Assembly: GCA_021820645.1 (NCBI GenBank)
Contig: JAKADJ010000070.1
Span: 1 to 9,453 of the forward strand
DNA from: Bacillota bacterium
Lineage (GTDB): Bacteria > Bacillota_E > Sulfobacillia > Sulfobacillales > Sulfobacillaceae
Direction: 5' to 3'
Length of the DNA: 9,453 nt
Under the pieces are notes generated by a model. That model was not told the DNA's origin and made no database searches. It saw nothing but the letters and a program-made list of their open reading frames with translations. A program made the position numbers and the translations under genes. The first letter of the stretch is position 1; each line of letters opens with the position of its first letter. Shown here piece by piece: positions 5,807 to 9,453 of this stretch.

Positions 5807-6477
5807 TGGCGATGCTCGAGTCCGATCCGTTTGCGAATCGGTTTCCCTCGATTCTTAGTAATCAATTGAGGGCTACGTACGAGGCACATGGTGTCGAGAT
5901 TGTGCAGAACTTAGTCGTCCGTATTGAAGAGGGCGACGGTCCAGTGGCAGTGCAGGCATGGCCGCATTATCACCGCGGATTTGGCTGTTGTGGGCATTGC
6001 TTCGGTGCCCAATGACGATTTAGGGCGCTCGCTCGGACTGGTATCGACAGCGAGAGGGATTTCGGTAGATCGCTACGGTCAGACCAAGGGAATGGATTTT
6101 TGCCGCGAGGGACGTTGCACGTATTGCGGGAGCGAGTCACATCTCGGTGCACGAAGATCAGGCCTTGGTCCCAGGGACGCCTGGTGGAGAGTAATATGGC
6201 TGGAGCCCGCCTACCTTATCACTACATGCCGTTTTATTACTCGGATCTCTTTGACTGGGTCTACGAGGCAATTGGCGACATAAACATGCGGCACACGGTC
6301 ATCGCAGACTGAGTGGTACCAGGCCAAGAGGGGGTTTTATACTATTTGGATGGGGGTCACCTGGTCGCCGTGCTCAATTGGAACGTTTGGGATGGTATTC
6401 CCACGGCACGGGCGCTTTTGATAGCAGAACGAGTATGCGCGCCTCAAGAGCTTAAAGATCGGATTCGCAATGTCTAA
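5806..6477 (+). pseudogene. FAD/NAD(P)-dependent oxidoreductase, C-terminal remnant
   Basis: This is a degraded pyridine nucleotide-disulphide-type reductase (ferredoxin reductase/AIF-like). The first frame has LESDPFANRFP and YEAHGVEIVQNLVVRIEEG (to about 5950). After a shift come GRIITADLAVVGIASVPNDD and ISVDRYGQT. After a second shift, near 6095, come IFAARDVAR, which corresponds to the FAD-binding FAAGDVAR motif with G changed to R, and ISVHEDQAL. After a third, near 6168, come GRLVESNMAGARLPYHYMPF and YYSDLFDW. TGA at 6310-6312 interrupts the frame where relatives usually have a codon, and reading continues VLYYLDGGHLVAVLNW to TAA at 6475-6477. The N-terminal Rossmann fold and most of the NAD domain are missing, cut at the transposase remnant. 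It cannot make a functional enzyme. Confidence 0.85.
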
Positions 6478-6760
6478 GGCGATGGATTAAGTCTTCCAGG
6501 CTATTAGTTTGGCAAATACCAAAGTTAAAATCGGACCGGTAATTTTCGTCACAATCCGTGATCCCAAATTGCATACGATAATAATCCTGCATTTCGCACC
6601 CCTGAATGGGGTACCTGACCTCATGTATCCTACCGATGGGTTACGCCAACATTCTCCGCGGATCCCATTCCGGAACACGATATTCTCACCAATAAGAATT
6701 TTTTTGTCGCAGGGTGGCAATGCAAAGGAAAATCGGTAGCGGATCTAGAATAGAACGGGC
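6478..6760. other. Gene-free stretch between two pseudogenes
   Basis: No coding signal is visible. A small ACCCC-TGAAT-GGGGT hairpin lies at 6598-6612. The left end of the IS1634-like element should fall in the right part of this stretch, but I cannot find its terminal inverted repeat because the partner end has been replaced by the IS110 element. Confidence 0.5.
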
Positions 6761-7995
6761 ATGGAGATAATGACAGGTCCGAGTCGCGCCGCGTACGCGG
6801 TGCCCAAATTTTTGCAAAGCTACCGGATGGGATTTGCGGTGGCGGCCGCCGACATGGCGGAACGCATCGGGTTGGTCGACCTGTTCCCTGGGATCCAAAA
6901 CAATGCCGCGTGTCGCCGGGGATTCGGATTCTGGCCCTCATCATCGGTGTGATGGTCGATCCGATGGCCCTCTATCGATTAGAAGAGTTCTACACCATCT
7001 CGACTGCGAAGTCTTATTTGGGGCTGGATACACGGCCCACCACTTCAATGATGAGGCCATCGGACGGGCTCTCGTAAAGTTCTTTGAATGTCAAGTCGGC
7101 AACACATATGCGCTCCTGAGCGAACAGGCGATCGAGCGGTTGGCATTGCCCGCGACGACCACGGCCCACTTTGACACCACCTGCATCACCTTATACGGAC
7201 AGTACCTGGACAAACCGTCGGGTTCATTTCCAAGCACGGGTTCAACAAAGATGGGCATCCGGAATGCAAGCAATTGGTCGCCGGGGTTGTCGCGCGGCCG
7301 GATGGCATCCCGGTCGAGATGGACCTCTGTGACGGCAATATGGATGACGGTCAGTGGACGCGGGACGCCATCGTGGGCCAAAGTTGGGGCCTCTCTCAAG
7401 AGGCGCGGGACAGGTGGTCTTCGTGGCGGACTCAAAGCTGGTGAGTTATGAGACGATCACGGAACGGAACTGTGCGAGGGGGGATCCGCTTCGTATCGCG
7501 ACTGCCGAATACGTTTGGGCTCGAACAGGCGACCAAGGCCGCGGCGCACAAGGCTGACGACCAGGACACGGTCGAAACCTTGTCCGACCGAACCGGAGCG
7601 GCTGTGTCGGGTCACGGAAGTCTCGGGTCAGCTAAAGGAGCATCCTGTGCGTCTGATCGTCGTGCATTCTTCGGCGCTAGAGGCCACGGCCGCGGATCGA
7701 GCCCAAGCCCGGCAAACCCAGGATGCGGCGACTCTGGACCGGGCCATTGCTCGGTTAGGGAAGGCACGGTTTTCTTGCGAAGCAGATGCTCGGAAGGCCT
7801 GGCAGGAAAGTAAAGGCGTCAAGAAATCCGTGTGGAGTTACGTGGGCAAAGTCACCCAGGGGGCCACCCCTAATGAGCATGACGCCTGGCCTGGAGGGTG
7901 ACGGTGACTCGCGGATCTGTCAACGCCGATCAGGTGGGAGCCGAAGACACTCGCCATAGCACGTTCATTTTGGTCTCGAACGATCCGCGGCGCAC
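6761..7995 (+). pseudogene. IS1634-like (IS4 superfamily) transposase, decayed and truncated
   Basis: This is a DDE transposase relic that can be followed through at least six frame changes. In order: MGFAVAAADMAERIGLVDL (about 6827-6883), VSPGIRILALIIGVMVDP and MALYRLEEFY (about 6909-6992), LDCEVLFGAGYTAHHFNDEA to AHFDTTCITLYGQYLD (about 6999-7212), KHGFNKDGHPECKQLVAGVV with DGNMDDGQWTRDAI (about 7234-7376), GQVVFVADSKLVSYETI (about 7408-7458), IRFVSRLPNTFGLEQATKAA (about 7481-7540), VTEVSGQLKEHPVRLIVVHS onward (about 7611-7898) and AEDTRHSTFILVSND (about 7940-7984). The DTT, VADS and similar blocks match IS1634 transposases, about 550 residues long when whole. The C-terminal part is absent from about 7995, where the IS110 leader begins. 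It is non-functional. Confidence 0.85.
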
Positions 7996-8006
7996 GCCGA
8001 AGACCC

Positions 8007-8184
8007 ATGAGCGATGGGACGAAACGCCCCGTCGCTCATTCCTGTTATGCTGCCACACAGTTCCCCATGCCGCTCATGCGGCACCCCGCAGCATGAAAAT
8101 GGAGGGTTTTGGGTCGCGGACGTCGAAGTCCCCCTGGCGCTTTCTCGCGACGGTTGTCCCTTCTGTGGGATCACGCATCCGCGA
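8007..8184 (+). ncRNA. Candidate IS110 bridge RNA region
   Basis: Three hairpins lie in a row upstream of the transposase. First, ATGAGCGA (8007-8014) pairs perfectly with TCGCTCAT (8032-8039), with GGG/CCC inside. Second, ATGCTGC (8047-8053) pairs perfectly with GCAGCAT (8088-8094), enclosing TGCCGC-TCA-TGCGGCA-type pairing (8068-8083) with an asymmetric internal loop. Third, TCGCG (8145-8149) pairs with CGCGA (8180-8184), enclosing TCCC/GGGA (8157-8160, 8167-8170) with an internal loop on both sides. IS110-group elements are known to encode a bridge RNA in the left end: a 5' hairpin plus two hairpins with internal loops that base-pair with target and donor DNA. The order here fits. I could not test loop complementarity because the right end is missing. 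Confidence 0.4.
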
Positions 8185-8289
8185 CACAGTTTGACCTGGA
8201 GCGTCTTGGGCATCTCGCATTGTTGCTGGCTTGGCCACGCACGCGGAACAGAATCCTCGTTCTCCGCCCAAGAACGGCGAGACACGTAG
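8014..8289 (+). CDS. Possible zinc-ribbon-like small protein in IS110 leader
   Basis: This is an open frame of 91 codons; a shorter version starts at ATG 8047. It has two cysteine knuckles, CRSC (residues 19-22) and CPFC (48-51), each followed by G and 25 residues apart, as in zinc ribbons. The middle part (FWVADVEVPLALSRDG) uses mostly G/C-ending codons, as a real gene of this host would. The stop TAG (8287-8289) directly precedes the AAGGAG site of the transposase, so the two would be coupled. Against it, neither start has a ribosome binding site, the region overlaps the candidate bridge RNA, and I know of no IS110 element with such a gene. It may be a chance frame or a real accessory protein. 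Confidence 0.35.
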   Translation: MGRNAPSLIPVMLPHSSPCRSCGTPQHENGGFWVADVEVPLALSRDGCPFCGITHPRHSLTWSVLGISHCCWLGHARGTESSFSAQERRDT

Positions 8290-8302
8290 AAAGGAGCCCC
8301 CG

Positions 8303-9453
8303 ATGCAAGTCGAAGTCTATCATGGCGCGGGGATCGACATTCACAAGGACACGGCGGTGGTCACCATCCGTCATCAGGCCCCCGACCAACTCACCCCACT
8401 GCGCCATGAAACGCGGACGTTTCGCACGTTCACGGACGACCTCCACGCCCTGCGGGCGTGGTTGGTGGAGGAGGGCATTACCCATGTGTGTCTGGAATCC
8501 ACCGGATCGTATTGGAAGCCGGTGTACAATCTGTTGGAGGATACGGTGGTGGTGTGGCTCATTAATCCGAGCCATACCAAACCGCAGCGTGGGAAGAAAA
8601 CCGACGTCAAGGATTCCCAATGGCTGGCCGAACTCTTGGCTTTTGGCCTCGTCGTGCCCAGCTTTATTCCGGACAAGTCCCAGCGCGAACTGCGGGAAGC
8701 CGTGCGGTATCGACGCAGTCTCATCGAGGAACGGGCACGGGAAGTCAACCGCATTCAAAAGGTCCTCGAGGGCGGGAACATTAAATTGGGAAGCGTCCTC
8801 TCCGATGTGCTCGGCGTCTCCGGCCGGGCCATGTTAACGGCCCTGGCGCACGGCGAAACGGACCTCACCGCGTTGACCGCCCTCGCCGATCGCCGGATTC
8901 GGGCCTCGGCCGAATTGTTAGCGCAAGCCCTCACGGGCTTGGTGGGCGATCACCAGCGCTGGATGCTGACCCAGCAACTCCGGCATCTGTCGGATCTGGA
9001 GGCATTGATTCTGAGTGCGGACCACGAGATTGCTCGACGCACCCGTCCTTTTGAGGAGGCCCGTACCTTGATCGAAAGTATTCCGGGCGTCCAAGGACGG
9101 GTGGCGGATGTCATTTTAGCGGAGATCGGCCCCACCGTCGAGCCGTTTCGCAGTGCCGCCGCGCTGGCCAAGTGGACCGGGGTCGCCCCGGGCAATAAGA
9201 CGACGGGCGGCAAACGGCTGTCGGGCCGCACCACCCCGGGGAATCGGGCGTTACGGAGCGCGCTGGTGGAGGCGGCCCGCGGGGCCGGTCGCACCCAATC
9301 TACCTATCTGGGGGCTCAGTATCGACGGCTGCTCCCACGTCTCGGGCCGAAACGCGCTGCGCTTGCCGTGGCCCATTCCATTTGCCAGCGGGTCTGGATT
9401 GTGCTGGACCGGGGCGAGCCGTATGTGGATCTGGGGGTGGACTATTTTGACCG
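8303..9453 (+). CDS. IS110-family transposase (DEDD recombinase), 3' end outside window
   Basis: 383 codons are visible with no stop, starting at ATG 8303 behind AAGGAG (8291-8296). The N-terminal RuvC-like domain shows the DEDD catalytic set: D12 in GIDIHKD, E65 in LESTGSYW, and D101 and D104 in KKTDVKDSQWLAEL. A helical linker follows (about 130-245), then the C-terminal Tnp20 domain from about 255 (LIESIPGVQGRVADVILAEI). It contains WTGVAPGNKTTGGKRLSGR, whose S307 is the candidate catalytic serine. IS110 transposases of about 330-420 residues form a composite RuvC/Tnp20 active site and act with a bridge RNA. The visible part is intact and likely active. The Tnp20 domain appears complete; only the C-terminal tail is cut by the window. 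Confidence 0.95.
   Translation, partial: MQVEVYHGAGIDIHKDTAVVTIRHQAPDQLTPLRHETRTFRTFTDDLHALRAWLVEEGITHVCLESTGSYWKPVYNLLEDTVVVWLINPSHTKPQRGKKTDVKDSQWLAELLAFGLVVPSFIPDKSQRELREAVRYRRSLIEERAREVNRIQKVLEGGNIKLGSVLSDVLGVSGRAMLTALAHGETDLTALTALADRRIRASAELLAQALTGLVGDHQRWMLTQQLRHLSDLEALILSADHEIARRTRPFEEARTLIESIPGVQGRVADVILAEIGPTVEPFRSAAALAKWTGVAPGNKTTGGKRLSGRTTPGNRALRSALVEAARGAGRTQSTYLGAQYRRLLPRLGPKRAALAVAHSICQRVWIVLDRGEPYVDLGVDYFD

Larger units (their letters stand above)
7996..9453 (+). mobile_element. IS110-family insertion sequence, right end outside window
   Basis: An IS110-type element is inserted in the IS1634-like pseudogene. It consists of a leader of roughly 300 bases (structured RNA candidate and zinc-ribbon-like frame) followed by the transposase at 8303. 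IS110 elements have no or weak terminal inverted repeats and insert by a bridge-RNA-guided mechanism, so the left boundary can only be set by where the IS1634 homology stops, about 7985-8006. The transposase is uninterrupted and GC-rich in third positions, unlike the decayed surroundings, which fits a recent arrival. Confidence 0.75.

Noticed and set aside
8171..8758. 195-codon and 126-codon minus-strand frames
   Set aside because: Antisense shadows of the GC-rich IS110 transposase.
8109..8837. 242-codon plus-strand frame
   Set aside because: It overlaps the IS110 transposase in another frame; the transposase frame has the DEDD motifs.

Overview
The window reads like accessory, decaying DNA from an acidophilic Gram-positive bacterium. 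A Sulfobacillus-like Firmicute is my best guess, from the strong AGGAGG-type ribosome binding sites, moderate GC and the style of the respiratory and transposase genes. No 16S or other taxonomic marker is present, so this is inference. Intact genes are few, and five stretches of about 300-760 bases carry no convincing gene.

Layout. 1-764 has no gene but holds a strong 57-base hairpin (302-358) and a possible terminator. 765-1250 (+) encodes a four-helix membrane protein. 1251-1630 is an intergenic stretch with three related sequence elements that can form mutually exclusive hairpins. 1631-3539 (-) is a compact four-gene respiratory operon. In transcription order it has a 28-residue one-helix membrane peptide, a b6-type cytochrome b N-terminal domain with all four haem-ligand histidines, a 318-residue three-helix protein with a large extracytoplasmic domain, and a 67-residue membrane protein. 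No Rieske protein or c-type cytochrome gene is visible. 3540-4083 is gene-free and holds a lone CRISPR-repeat-like unit. 4084-4714 (-) carries a DUF2249 protein and a small membrane protein with an odd translation start.

5238-6477 is a graveyard. The C-terminal part of a CCG-domain iron-sulfur protein (-) abuts the last 68 residues of an ISKra4-like transposase (-). That in turn abuts the C-terminal part of an FAD/NAD(P)-dependent oxidoreductase (+) with several frameshifts and an in-frame stop. 6761 to about 7995 (+) is an IS1634-like (IS4 superfamily) transposase pseudogene with at least six frame changes. Its C-terminus is replaced by the left part of an IS110-family element, whose intact DEDD/serine transposase begins at 8303 and runs off the window.

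The most interesting points are the tiny membrane peptide that leads the cytochrome b operon, and the roughly 300-base leader of the IS110 element. That leader contains a series of hairpins with internal loops, as expected of an IS110 bridge RNA, and also an open frame with two CxxC knuckles (zinc-ribbon-like). How the cytochrome b operon is wired into electron transfer cannot be read from this window.
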